A stretch of 64,000 nucleotides of DNA from Mangrovivirga cuniculi (GCF_005166025.1 NZ_CP028923.1:3412001-3476000); one strand, 5' to 3'; numbered from the stretch's first letter, positions 1 through 8,176 are shown. The notes: generated by a model not told the origin, from the letters alone. Translations and numbers: made by a program.

Positions 1-171
1 TTTAGGCTTATAACTGATAAAATACTGGTACGATCCATTAAGAAGTTTTTCAGTATCAATGCGAAAGTCAAAAGAGTTCTCTTTAATTGGACGCAGATCA
101 CTGTCCCCGACAGAGATTGAAAATGAGCAGAGACTCAATACTAAAAATGCAAGTATAATATTTTTAAACAT
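1..171 (-). CDS. Secreted protein of unknown function, C-terminal part outside window
   Basis: An open frame runs from an ATG at 171 on the minus strand off the left edge of the window, giving the first 57 residues only. The N-terminus (MFKNIILAFLVLSLCSFSIS) is a clear signal peptide: one positive charge, a hydrophobic core and small residues near position 20. The remainder (GDSDLRPIKENSFDFRIDTE...) contains no motif I recognise. It is probably exported to the periplasm or outer membrane. It is separated from the repressor gene to its right by about 95 bases. Confidence 0.6.
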   Translation of the reverse strand, partial: MFKNIILAFLVLSLCSFSISVGDSDLRPIKENSFDFRIDTEKLLNGSYQYFISYKPK

Positions 172-266
172 ATAAGCCTGTTACGAATGATATCACAAAG
201 ATAAACGTAACAAACCTGAAATCAAGTATCAAGCCTTTAGACAAATATCATGAGAGTGTAAGATAT

Positions 267-1055
267 TTACCTGTCTTTCAACTTAATAACTTCCTGTTGT
301 AGCTCCAGCACCATTTTAGCCAGCTTATCTAACGTCATATCTTTTCCGGATTCAGGCTCCGGAAAGCTTACACTGATAAATGCCTTTGCTTCCCATATTT
401 CAAAAACCTCATCGACCGGAACGCTATACGGTGCATAATTTGTATTATCAGAAACGAGATAAAGACTACCTTTTTCTTCCAGGTAATTAAAAACCCTCTT
501 ATAAACAATACCTTCCTTTCCTGTGACCAGCACATAGGTCTTCCCATTTTTAATATCTTCAGGACGTTCTAAATACTGCCCAATAACTATAGTCCCGGAT
601 TGAAGTGGCAACATCGAATCTCCACTGATCTCAAATGCCCTGTAAGTAGCATTACCCGGCAAATTGGGTAATTGAAACTTAGGTAGCTCCTCAATATACT
701 CAGGATCTGAATAACCATTGAGATAACCTGCGGAGGCTTTATCAGGCACAAGTTCGATATTCTCGCGGTCATGCTCATCTACAGTGATCGCCAGAACTTT
801 CATTTCAGGGTTTTTACTAACAGAAAGTTTCCTGCCTGAACTATCTATTTTCTCAAGCGATTCACTAACCAGCTCATCCATACTATAATCAAACACTTCA
901 GAGATTCTCATGAGTGTTGGAATGCGGGGATCTGCCCTACCCTCTTCATAGGCTCCCACTTGTGACCGCTTGATTCCCAGCTTATCTGCAAATTGCTCCT
1001 GGGTCAGGTCGTTCTTTTTTCTCAGGTATTTAAGGTTTTGACTGATCAGACTCAT
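267..1055 (-). CDS. XRE-family / S24 peptidase transcriptional regulator (LexA/CI-like self-cleaving repressor)
   Basis: 262 residues. Residues 5-60 form an XRE helix-turn-helix (LTQEQFADKLGIKRSQVGAYE). Residues 105-225 are an S24 peptidase-like domain of the LexA/UmuD/CI type, with a probable Ala109-Gly110 self-cleavage site (KASAGYLNGY), nucleophile Ser147 in GDSM and general base Lys186 in GIVYKRV. The C-terminus (235-262) is a short amphipathic, coiled-coil-like helix. In this family DNA damage triggers RecA-dependent self-cleavage and derepression. The gene lies behind a small ORF and divergent from dinB, with dnaE nearby, so it is the natural candidate to bind the palindromes in front of these genes. 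Domain and residues are seen; the regulon and RecA dependence are inferred. Confidence 0.9.
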   Translation of the reverse strand: MSLISQNLKYLRKKNDLTQEQFADKLGIKRSQVGAYEEGRADPRIPTLMRISEVFDYSMDELVSESLEKIDSSGRKLSVSKNPEMKVLAITVDEHDRENIELVPDKASAGYLNGYSDPEYIEELPKFQLPNLPGNATYRAFEISGDSMLPLQSGTIVIGQYLERPEDIKNGKTYVLVTGKEGIVYKRVFNYLEEKGSLYLVSDNTNYAPYSVPVDEVFEIWEAKAFISVSFPEPESGKDMTLDKLAKMVLELQQEVIKLKDR

Positions 1056-1100
1056 AATTGAAAAAGTATAATGGTAAAATTAGAATACACCATCCATATA

Positions 1101-1346
1101 TTATACTCCCGAATGAATAAAATACCTTCCCTTCGCCTGGCTACCCGAAAAAACTTCAGAAGCAAGACCTCGCTTTCTCAAAACCTCCTGCCTGATATGC
1201 TCTGTCACTTCTTTAAGTGTTAACCCGGAATCAACCAGGCAATATCCCTGCACTGTTTCACGGCTTAATCCGGCTTTGAAATGAACTCCGCACTTATTGG
1301 CTTCCAGCTTCTTACTCTTTAACTCTTTAATAATTATATCTCGCAT
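1101..1346 (-). CDS. Small conserved-looking hypothetical protein of the mutagenesis cassette
   Basis: 81 residues, basic, with no signal peptide or membrane segment. The sequence (MRDIIIKELKSKKLEANKCG...) has one central Cys-containing segment and a helix (LTLKEVTEHIRQEVLRKRG), but I recognise no family. It is the first gene of the leftward unit and precedes the XRE-S24 repressor by 45 bases with no terminator between, so the two are probably co-transcribed. A near-consensus promoter (1368-1398) and an operator palindrome stand directly upstream. By position it may be an accessory factor of the dinB/dnaE cassette, but nothing in the sequence proves this. Confidence 0.65.
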   Translation of the reverse strand: MRDIIIKELKSKKLEANKCGVHFKAGLSRETVQGYCLVDSGLTLKEVTEHIRQEVLRKRGLASEVFSGSQAKGRYFIHSGV

Positions 1347-1360
1347 GTCTGTTTATTATT

Positions 1361-1381
1361 TCTACTACAAATATTAGTAAT
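1361..1381. promoter_or_regulatory. Candidate operator O1 (TACTAc-N5-TTAGTA)
   Basis: Arms TACTAC (1363-1368) and TTAGTA (1374-1379) with a 5-base spacer; one mismatch from a perfect palindrome. Same design as the sites at 1443-1465, 3705-3725 and 3727-3747. It covers the leftward -7 element. Centre at 1371, 41 bases from the next site. Confidence 0.6.
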
Positions 1382-1398
1382 TATACCAATTAATCAAA
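1368..1398 (-). promoter_or_regulatory. Promoter of the small ORF / repressor unit
   Basis: Read on the minus strand: TTTG (1398-1395), a 19-base spacer, then AATATTTG (1375-1368). This matches the Bacteroidota consensus TTTG-N19-TAnnTTTG with one mismatch in the -7 element. The -7 element lies inside palindrome 1361-1381, so repressor binding there would block initiation (autoregulation). Confidence 0.6.
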
Positions 1399-1401
1399 TT
1401 A

Positions 1402-1422
1402 AATACTAATTTATTTAGCTAA
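1402..1422. promoter_or_regulatory. Candidate operator O2, imperfect copy
   Basis: AATACTAA (1402-1409), 5-base spacer, TTAGCTAA (1415-1422). The core ACTAA-N5-TTAG is kept but the outer right arm is degenerate. The centre (1412) is 41 and 42 bases from the centres of O1 and O3, close to four helical turns each, so the three sites face the same side of the DNA. Confidence 0.45.
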
Positions 1423-1442
1423 AAGATTATTAAAACAGTATA

Positions 1443-1465
1443 AATTACTAATTTTGTTAGTAATT
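1443..1465. promoter_or_regulatory. Candidate operator O3 with embedded dinB -7 element
   Basis: Perfect palindrome of 9-base arms AATTACTAA (1443-1451) and TTAGTAATT (1457-1465) around TTTTG. A perfect Bacteroidota -7 element, TAATTTTG (1449-1456), lies within it and points toward dinB. No clear -33 TTTG was found for this direction. Occupation by a repressor would shut off dinB. Confidence 0.7.
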
Positions 1466-1479
1466 AAATGAAGGGAATT

Positions 1480-2687
1480 ATGGAAAAATACTCTACAGTT
1501 GGCAGAAGCATCGTCCACATGGATCTCGACTCTTTTTTGTGTCGGTGGAATGTCTGCGCAACCCTACGCTGAAGGGTAAACCATTGATAATCGGCGGGAG
1601 CAGTCGTCGGGGTGTAGTAGCTTCGTGCAGCTATGAAGCCAGACGGTTTGGCGTGAGATCAGCCATGCCTATCGCTTTAGCCAGACAACTGTGCCCACAC
1701 CTGATTAATATCTCAGGCGACATGGATGCATATAGTAAGTATTCCAGGCTGATTACTGATATAATAAAAGATGATGTACCACTCTTTGAAAAATCGTCGA
1801 TCGATGAATTTTACATTGATGCAACAGGAATGGATCGCTTTTTCGGAACGGTTAAATGGGCTGGAGAACTGAGGCAAAAGATCATGAAAGAAAGCGGACT
1901 CCCTATCTCCATGGGACTATCCATCAACAAATTGGTATCAAAAGTTGCCACCGGGGAAGCTAAGCCCAACGGACAACGCCACATCCCCTATGGCATGGAA
2001 AAAGCTTTTCTCGCTCCTCTACCTATTCAGAAAATACCGATGATCGGCGACAAAACAGCCCGTTTTCTCACCGACATGGGGATATTTAACGTCCGCACAT
2101 TACGGGAGATGCCCGTCGAAATATTAGCTGCTGCACTCGGAAGCAATGGAGTAGCCCTGTGGAAAAAAGCCAACGGGGAAGACAATTCTCCCGTAATTCC
2201 GTTTCGGGAACAAAAATCGATCTCCACGGAGACTACGTTCCAGAAGGATACTATCGATGTGCAATTCCTTAAAAATGTACTGACGGCTATGGTCGAAAAA
2301 CTCGGCTTTAAAATAAGAGAAAAGCAAAAACTCACTGCCTGCATTACAGTCAAGCTTCGCTATTCTAACTTTGATACGGTAAGCAAACAGTGTAGAATAG
2401 CCTATACTTCTTCCGATCATACCCTGATAAAAAAAGCGCAGGAATTATTTGACCAGCTTTACAACCGCCGAATGCTCATAAGGCTCATCGGCGTACGATT
2501 TAGCGAACTGGTTCACGGAAACTACCAGATCAGCCTTTTTGATGATACCGAAGAAACAATAAAGCTTTACGAGGCTATGGATAAAATAAAACATAAGCAT
2601 GGCAGTCTTAAACTTATGAGAGCTTCTTCCCTTGATCTCAACATGAGACTAAAAGACAGCATCCCTTCTTTTAATGGCAATGAATAA
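1480..2687 (+). CDS. dinB: DNA polymerase IV (Y-family), interrupted by one missing base
   Basis: Translesion DNA polymerase of the DinB/ImuB group. The start of the family pattern, MDLDSF, is encoded in the frame of the ATG at 1480 (or the in-frame ATG at 1468). The rest, VSVECLRNPTLKGKPLIIGG onward, is in the next frame from 1539. A run of six T (1533-1538) marks the junction; seven T would restore MDLDSFFVSVECLR. Downstream the catalytic SSIDEFYID motif, the helix-hairpin-helix thumb (QKIPMIGDKTARFLTDMGI) and the little-finger domain are intact to the stop at 2687. The gene is under operator O3 and faces the repressor unit. Either a sequencing undercall, a pseudogene or a phase-variable tract. 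Confidence 0.85.
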
Positions 2688-2692
2688 AAAAA

Positions 2693-2712
2693 GAGCGGTC
2701 ATACAACCGCTC
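2693..2712 (-). terminator. Intrinsic terminator, mainly for the minus-strand gene at 2745
   Basis: GAGCGGT (2693-2699) and ACCGCTC (2706-2712) form a 7-bp stem with a 6-base loop. The A-run at 2686-2692 gives a U-tract on the minus strand. It also lies just after dinB and may serve both converging transcripts. Confidence 0.75.
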
Positions 2713-2744
2713 CTCATGTGCTATAAACTAACTACTCTGTTTTC

Positions 2745-3272
2745 TTATAACCAGGTAATCTGATATTCGTCAAATTCATCTCCCAGCTCCACTTCTTTTG
2801 TGAAATCGACACGAACCCCTGTAGCCTTCGACTTACGCACAAGCCCGTCAAGTAACCCCAACTGTAGCTTACCGTTAAAAGTCTGAGTACGACGAACCAC
2901 GATCTTTTTTGGTTCATCAGACACAATCTCCCAGCCTCTGCCCTGAGGGTCCTGTATCATCTGGCTTGCCACAAGCTTAAGCGCTTTGATGATATCTATG
3001 GGTTTTGAATTTGTATTGATCAAATTGTTTTTCAGAAACTGAGTGTGAACAGTCTCACCAATCGTCCTGCCTACTTTGATCAAATTGAACTTACCTAAAT
3101 TTTGTTCTATCCACATGCAAAGATCATTATAGATATCCATGGGAACATTGCCTTTCAACTCTATTCCATCTACGATCTGATAAAGCTCGGGATATTTAGA
3201 CTTGTCATAATTACTTAACACGTCATTAATAAATACAGCATCCAGTGTTACACCTTCTGTTGAGTTATTCAT
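2745..3272 (-). CDS. Hypothetical cytoplasmic protein, 175 aa
   Basis: No signal peptide or membrane segment. The sequence has an N-terminal helical part (VFINDVLSNYDKSKYPELYQ), a middle segment with a conserved-looking GRTIGETVHTQF, and a C-terminal beta-rich part (GWEIVSDEPKKIVVRRTQTF) ending EYQITWL. The overall order is faintly like small-molecule-sensing domains of the heme-NO-binding / 4-vinyl-reductase type, but I see no heme-ligand pattern that settles it, and I leave the function open. It converges on dinB and shares its terminator. It separates dinB from dnaE, so it may or may not belong to the mutagenesis cassette. Confidence 0.7.
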   Translation of the reverse strand: MNNSTEGVTLDAVFINDVLSNYDKSKYPELYQIVDGIELKGNVPMDIYNDLCMWIEQNLGKFNLIKVGRTIGETVHTQFLKNNLINTNSKPIDIIKALKLVASQMIQDPQGRGWEIVSDEPKKIVVRRTQTFNGKLQLGLLDGLVRKSKATGVRVDFTKEVELGDEFDEYQITWL

Positions 3273-3704
3273 GGTATTTTTAATTTAATTTTATACAAAG
3301 TAAGCGCATACCGGTCATTAAAATTACGTCATTAAATGTCACACTATTACATGAAAAAATATTTATCCCTATTTAAACAATATGCTTGAAAGAAAATACG
3401 ATCATAACCAAAAACAGCCTTTTTAACTGTTTAAACAAACATTTACTTATCACGACAAAGCTGTAGTTAACCCTGTTTTTTCCTCTATTTACAGAATACC
3501 CTCGTTTCAACAATCCCCTTGACCACCATGCTAAATAGATTCAGACATGGGACTCACCGAAGTAACAAAAACACTTTCCAACGACATAGCAGACCAGTTT
3601 ACTCTCCTTTTATTAAAAATATTGCACCAGACTAATACCTCATAATACATTATCCAAAAAAAGTTCCTTCAAACACATTATTTAAAAGCTAAACGAAAAA
3701 ACAT
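3273..3704. other. Intergenic region upstream of dnaE
   Basis: About 430 AT-rich bases between divergent genes. It contains one short frame (ATG at 3547, 32 codons) with no recognisable product and no other gene. The only structured part is the pair of palindromes that follows at 3705-3747. Confidence 0.5.
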
Positions 3705-3725
3705 TTTACTAAAAAAATTAGTAAA
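3705..3725. promoter_or_regulatory. Candidate operator O4 upstream of dnaE
   Basis: Perfect palindrome: TTTACTAA (3705-3712), five A, TTAGTAAA (3718-3725). Same core and spacer as the dinB operator O3. Its centre is 22 bases (two helical turns) from that of O5. Confidence 0.7.
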
Positions 3726-3726
3726 T

Positions 3727-3747
3727 AATACTAAATAAATTAGTATT
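3727..3747. promoter_or_regulatory. Candidate operator O5 overlapping the dnaE -7 element
   Basis: Perfect palindrome: AATACTAA (3727-3734), ATAAA, TTAGTATT (3740-3747). Its right arm overlaps the -7 element TATTTTTG at 3744-3751. Confidence 0.7.
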
Positions 3748-3751
3748 TTTG
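3744..3751 (+). promoter_or_regulatory. dnaE -7 promoter element
   Basis: TATTTTTG matches TAnnTTTG exactly, placing the transcript start near 3757 and leaving a leader of about 16 bases before the ATG at 3773. No TTTG stands at the expected -33 distance. Confidence 0.6.
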
Positions 3752-3772
3752 AAGTCCGACTAAAATGTTTTT

Positions 3773-6742
3773 ATGTACCTTAATTGTCACACATGGTTTA
3801 GCTTAAAGTACGGTGTACTGTCACCGCAGGAGCTTATTGATGAAGCTAAAAAAAATGGGGTCCGGAAATTAGCACTTACTGATATCCACAATACTTCTGC
3901 CTATATCGAGGTAGCCCGGCTAATCAGTGAGCAATCTGCTCCGCTTGAAATAATAACGGGCATTGAATTCAGAAGAGACAATAAGACTGCATACATCATG
4001 ATAGCCCGGTCGATAAAAGGATTTGAACTAATCAACCGACACTTATCAAGATTAAATTCATTAAAAGAAGAACCTGAATTCAGGGCTCCCCAACTTGAAG
4101 ATACTTTTGTTATCTACCCATGGTCTCAAAACATACCAAATTCTCTGTCTGAGAATGAATATATTGGAATAAAGCCTCAACAGGCTCACCTCCTTTACCG
4201 GGTGAAAAACAAGCAGCTGATCGATCAGGGTGTCATCCTGCAACCGGTCACCTTCAGTTCGAAAATTGGTTACAACACCCATCGCCTGCTCCGTGCGATA
4301 CACCACAATACTTTACTCAGCAAGCTTACTACGGATCTGCAGGCTTCTCCGGATGAACAAATGATTCCGGAGAGCGAACTCTTAAAATACTACTGGCAGT
4401 ATCCAAAGATCATCGCAAATACTGAGCAGATCCTTGAAAATTGTTCAATGGATATAGAACTCGAAACCAATAAGAATAAAAAACAACTAAACAATAAAAC
4501 ATCCGATCACAATCAGCTACGGACTAAATCCCTGGAAGGGTTCCGGAGGCGATATGAGCATTACAACAGCTATGCGATGGAAAGACTGCTCAAAGAACTC
4601 GATGTGATCGAAAAGCATGGTTTTGAATCTTATTTCCTGATCACTCTGGATATCATTGAATTTGCCAGGCATAAAAACTTTGCCCACGTGGGCCGTGGTA
4701 GTGGCGCTAACAGCATGGTAGCTTATTGCCTGGGAATAACAGAAGTAGATCCTATCGAACTCGATTTGTATTTTGAACGTTTTTTAAATCCTTACAGAAG
4801 TTCACCTCCGGATTTTGACATCGATTTTTCATGGCAGGACAGGGATGAGGTCACTAAATACATTTTTGAGCGGCATGGTAGCGAACACACCGCCTTGCTG
4901 GCTACCTATGTTACATTTCAGGGAAGGTCGATCATTCGTGAACTCGGCAAAGTCTTCGGGCTTCCAAAAGAGGAAATTGATAAAATAGTCAGGGAACCGG
5001 ATCGCTACGCCAACAGCGACGAAATCAGCGGATTGATCTTTCGTTATGGAAAGAGGCTCCAGGATATGCCCCGAAACTTATCGATCCATGCCGGAGGGGT
5101 ACTCATCACCGAAAAACCAATTTATACTTATACTGCGACAGACCTTCCTCCCAAAGGCTTCCCTATTACTCATTTTGATATGTTTTCTGCTGAAGATATC
5201 GGCATCCATAAATACGACATCCTCAGTCAGCGGGGACTCGGACACATAAAAGATAGTGTAGGACTGGTCAAAAAAAACAAAGGTGTAAGTGTGGACATCA
5301 CACGAACCGACAAATTTAAAAAGGACAAAAAAATACGCTCGTTACTGAGTGAAGGCCGAACCATGGGTGCTTTTTATGTTGAATCTCCTGCAATGCGAAT
5401 GTTGCTCGGCAAGCTTAAATGCGAAGACTACATCACTCTTGTCGCTGCAAGCTCGATCATTCGTCCCGGTGTAGCCCGTTCGGGAATGATGCGCGAATAT
5501 ATATTCCGTCATCACAATCCAAACGATTACCAGTACCTCCATCCTAAAATGGAGGAACTCATGAAAGAAACCTATGGTGTGATGGTTTACCAGGAAGATG
5601 TAATTAAAGTAGCCCACCATTTTGCCGGCCTGGATCTTGCCGAAGCGGATATTTTAAGGAGGGGAATGTCGGGGAAATATCGATCCCGAAAAGAGTTTGA
5701 ACGTGTCGAGGAAAAATTCTTTACCAACTGTAAACAAAAAGGATATCCCGAGGCTATTTACAAGGAAGTCTGGCGTCAGATCGAAAGCTTTTCCGGTTAC
5801 TCCTTTTCCAAGGCACATTCAGCCAGTTACGCAGTAGAAAGTTATCAAAGCTTATATCTGAAAGCCCACTACCCTCTTGAATTCATGGTCGGGGTGATTA
5901 ATAACTTCGGGGGTTTTTATAAAACAGAATTCTACTTTCACGAAGCCAAACGATACGGAGCGATCATCCAGGCACCCTGTGTAAACACAAGTGAATATTT
6001 AACAAGTATCAACGGAAAAGAAATCCATGTTGGTTTTATTCATCTAAAAAGTCTTGAAACCAAACTTGCTCACCGAATCGTAAGCGAAAGAGAAAATGGG
6101 AAATACACCGGACTCCAGGATTTTATTGAACGTACTCTTCCCGGACCCGAGCAGATTTATATCCTGATCAGAATCGGTGCATTCAGATTTACCGGCGAAG
6201 AAAAAAGAGCCCTGTTGTGGCAGGCAAGACTTTACTATGGCAAAAAAGAAAAAAGCAAAACAAAACTTCCCGGTGGAGATATGTTCCACACAAAAATGAA
6301 AACCTATTCTCTTCCCAACCTGGATCATATACCATTTGAAGATGCATTTGACGAATTTGAGCTTATAGGTTTCCCTTTGTGCGATCCTTTTCTTCTACTT
6401 CCCGAAAACAGTTTGCTTCCACTGGCGGCAAAAGACATGATCAGCTATTTGAAAAAGCGTTTTTCAATTACCGGATACCTGGTCACGATAAAAAACACGA
6501 GAACTAAAGACAGGAAACCGATGTTTTTCGGAACGTTTATCGATAAAAACGGTGATTTTTTTGACACCACTCACTTTCCAAATACAGCAAAGAAATATCC
6601 GTTCAGAGGTGCCGGGTTTTACAATATTGAAGGAAAGGTCGTTGAAGATTTTGAATACCCGATGATCGAGATTACGAAAATGGAAAAAGTTCCAATGGTA
6701 GACCGGGATAAACTGAGGCAACAGGCATTACTATCTACCTGA
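3773..6742 (+). CDS. dnaE2: Error-prone DNA polymerase III alpha subunit (DnaE2-like)
   Basis: 989 residues, shorter than replicative DnaE (usually over 1100), as is usual for DnaE2/ImuC. Order: PHP domain (1-200; NCHTWFSLKYG, LALTDIHNTS), palm with the metal-binding PDFDIDF around residue 347 and HKYDILSQRGL near 480, fingers (SFSGYSFSKAHSASYAVESY near 680), helix-hairpin-helix (780-820) and a C-terminal OB fold (about 900-970). It extends primers past lesions together with a Y-family polymerase, so its linkage to dinB and a self-cleaving repressor fits an inducible mutagenesis system. The start follows a -7 element embedded in two operator palindromes. Confidence 0.92.
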   Translation: MYLNCHTWFSLKYGVLSPQELIDEAKKNGVRKLALTDIHNTSAYIEVARLISEQSAPLEIITGIEFRRDNKTAYIMIARSIKGFELINRHLSRLNSLKEEPEFRAPQLEDTFVIYPWSQNIPNSLSENEYIGIKPQQAHLLYRVKNKQLIDQGVILQPVTFSSKIGYNTHRLLRAIHHNTLLSKLTTDLQASPDEQMIPESELLKYYWQYPKIIANTEQILENCSMDIELETNKNKKQLNNKTSDHNQLRTKSLEGFRRRYEHYNSYAMERLLKELDVIEKHGFESYFLITLDIIEFARHKNFAHVGRGSGANSMVAYCLGITEVDPIELDLYFERFLNPYRSSPPDFDIDFSWQDRDEVTKYIFERHGSEHTALLATYVTFQGRSIIRELGKVFGLPKEEIDKIVREPDRYANSDEISGLIFRYGKRLQDMPRNLSIHAGGVLITEKPIYTYTATDLPPKGFPITHFDMFSAEDIGIHKYDILSQRGLGHIKDSVGLVKKNKGVSVDITRTDKFKKDKKIRSLLSEGRTMGAFYVESPAMRMLLGKLKCEDYITLVAASSIIRPGVARSGMMREYIFRHHNPNDYQYLHPKMEELMKETYGVMVYQEDVIKVAHHFAGLDLAEADILRRGMSGKYRSRKEFERVEEKFFTNCKQKGYPEAIYKEVWRQIESFSGYSFSKAHSASYAVESYQSLYLKAHYPLEFMVGVINNFGGFYKTEFYFHEAKRYGAIIQAPCVNTSEYLTSINGKEIHVGFIHLKSLETKLAHRIVSERENGKYTGLQDFIERTLPGPEQIYILIRIGAFRFTGEEKRALLWQARLYYGKKEKSKTKLPGGDMFHTKMKTYSLPNLDHIPFEDAFDEFELIGFPLCDPFLLLPENSLLPLAAKDMISYLKKRFSITGYLVTIKNTRTKDRKPMFFGTFIDKNGDFFDTTHFPNTAKKYPFRGAGFYNIEGKVVEDFEYPMIEITKMEKVPMVDRDKLRQQALLST

Positions 6743-6746
6743 CAAA

Positions 6747-7004
6747 TTACTTATAGATCACTTTAAAGAACAGAAGAATACCGGCAAGAAATAATGTGGC
6801 GCTATTGGCAAGAATTACCGGTAGGTCAGCAACCACTATTCCATAAATCAGCCATAATAATACACCGGTAAAAAATATTAGAAACATGGATAATGACAGA
6901 TCACGTGCACTTTTTGTCCTCCAGGTTTTTATCACCTGTGGTAAAAAAGCAATGGTTGTACAACAACCTGCCACTATCCCGATAATTTCCTTCCAGTCTA
7001 TCAT
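6747..7004 (-). CDS. SemiSWEET family sugar transporter (PQ-loop)
   Basis: 85 residues with three predicted membrane helices (about 7-25, 40-58, 62-82). The first helix ends in the PQ-loop signature FLPQVIKTWRTKSARDLS. SemiSWEETs are half-size MtN3/saliva transporters that dimerise in the inner membrane to move sugars; the substrate cannot be read from sequence. The start codon overlaps the end of the upstream nucleotidase gene by 4 bases, so the two are co-transcribed and probably translationally coupled. Functional linkage to the nucleotidase is not obvious. Confidence 0.85.
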   Translation of the reverse strand: MIDWKEIIGIVAGCCTTIAFLPQVIKTWRTKSARDLSLSMFLIFFTGVLLWLIYGIVVADLPVILANSATLFLAGILLFFKVIYK

Positions 7005-7555
7005 GTCTGTATAGAATGCGAAAGCGAAGAATTCAGCAATTCTTCAAATTCAGTCCAGGCATATATTCTTTTATACCTGGTTTCTTTTGCATTGTGGAGT
7101 GAATGAAATAAAATTCCCTCTCCTTTGAAACCATCAAAATTATGCGCATGATCATCGATAAGATAATCGGCAATCACAATTGACTTGTCACCACACATCA
7201 CCATATTTCTCCATCCAATATATGGAAAATGCTTGTTAAGCCATTTAACTTTTTCTTCCATACTATGTGGTAATTGAGTCGCTGCAGTCACGATAAAAAT
7301 CTCGTGATCCCTATGAAGTTTTTCTATGGTTTCCTGCGCCCCTTCTATAAGCGGAAGATTCTCGAAAAACCCCCTTTGCATCATGTAATTAAGAATTTTC
7401 TGCTTATGTTCAGGATCTACATAATCTTCCAGGTGCCATCCCTCCATATCAGTACGGTCGATCTCAATATTGAAATCATTTTGATATCTATCGATCAGAG
7501 CTTCAAGCGTGTCAGCCATCACCTCATCCATATCTATTGCAATACGTTTTTTCAT
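7001..7555 (-). CDS. 5'(3')-deoxyribonucleotidase (HAD superfamily, NT5C type)
   Basis: 184 residues from the ATG at 7555, chosen because the conserved HAD motif I (RIAIDMDEVMADT) then starts at once; the longer frame only adds a poor N-terminus. Motif II is FIVTAAT, motif III/IV region CGDKSIVIADYLIDDHAHN. The family dephosphorylates deoxyribonucleoside monophosphates, limiting the dNTP pool, in the cytoplasm with Mg2+. It overlaps SemiSWEET by 4 bases. No promoter of the Bacteroidota type was seen directly upstream. Confidence 0.85.
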   Translation of the reverse strand: MKKRIAIDMDEVMADTLEALIDRYQNDFNIEIDRTDMEGWHLEDYVDPEHKQKILNYMMQRGFFENLPLIEGAQETIEKLHRDHEIFIVTAATQLPHSMEEKVKWLNKHFPYIGWRNMVMCGDKSIVIADYLIDDHAHNFDGFKGEGILFHSLHNAKETRYKRIYAWTEFEELLNSSLSHSIQT

Positions 7556-7786
7556 AACATTTTCCTTTCTTAACAACTGCACTGCCTAACTAAATTTTCA
7601 AGCATCTGCAAAAAATGAACAGCAAATAAAGTTAAAACACCACAATGCTGCAATGTGTTTTATTAATTCATCGAACTAGAGTATGATTTATTCAATTTTT
7701 GATGATAATTATATAAGTAAATTACATTTATGGCGACATTTTGACTCACAGATTGAAACAATAAACCAAGTAGCCCGTTTGCTCAT

Positions 7787-7819
7787 AAAAAAAGGCTCTT
7801 AGAATTTCTCTAAGAGCCT
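7787..7819 (-). terminator. Orphan intrinsic terminator on the minus strand
   Basis: AGGCTCTTAG (7793-7802) pairs with CTAAGAGCCT (7810-7819), 10 bp and a 7-base loop. The A-run at 7787-7793 gives a U-tract on the minus strand only. No minus-strand gene lies upstream of it before 8200. Confidence 0.7.
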
Positions 7820-7832
7820 ACTGCCAAAACCG

Positions 7833-7924
7833 TAATGAATTTGAATATTGTCAGTCTAAAAAATAATATCAAAAAATCAACTGCATGTAAAAAAATAACG
7901 TCTAAAAAATTTTCAAATTCATTA
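7833..7924 (-). other. Inverted-repeat element, possible small RNA
   Basis: TAATGAATTTGAA (7833-7845) and TTCAAATTCATTA (7912-7924) are perfectly complementary, enclosing 66 very A-rich bases (U-rich on the minus strand) with two copies of GTCTAAAAAAT. On the minus strand this would be a long closing stem followed 13 bases later by the terminator at 7787-7819. No promoter was recognised. Confidence 0.35.
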
Positions 7925-8176
7925 GTATATACCGGCAAAGAAAAAAAGGAAACCCCCGAAAGCAATTTTTTTTAATTTTTTTATAAGTTGTATTAATAAT
8001 CAATGAATAATCAGTTTTTTAACTTATTTTTTGAGGTAAAAAATTTTTATTTTTTTCTGCACTTTATCAATAAGCACCCTTTACCTGATAGTTTTATCAG
8101 TCACAATGGTTACCACATTAGATTATCAGAGCTCATAGTTTTTTAGAGTATTTTTAAAATAATTTCAACTAAACCC

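Larger units (their letters stand above)
7556..8176. other. Gene-poor AT-rich region with an orphan terminator and inverted repeat
   Basis: Over 600 bases without a plausible protein gene. It holds a minus-strand terminator (7787-7819) and, just to its right, a 13-bp inverted repeat (7833-7845 and 7912-7924). The rest is A/T-rich with short poly-A/T runs and a small palindrome (CTGATA-gttt-TATCAG near 8086-8101). Confidence 0.5.

Noticed and set aside
3547-3645. 32-codon frame MGLTEVTKTLSNDIADQF... upstream of dnaE
   Set aside because: No promoter, no recognised family and no attenuator layout; left as unassigned intergenic sequence.
4061-6721. Several 80-95 residue minus-strand frames inside dnaE
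   Set aside because: Shadows of the real gene, rich in Phe/Cys/His runs expected from antisense frames.
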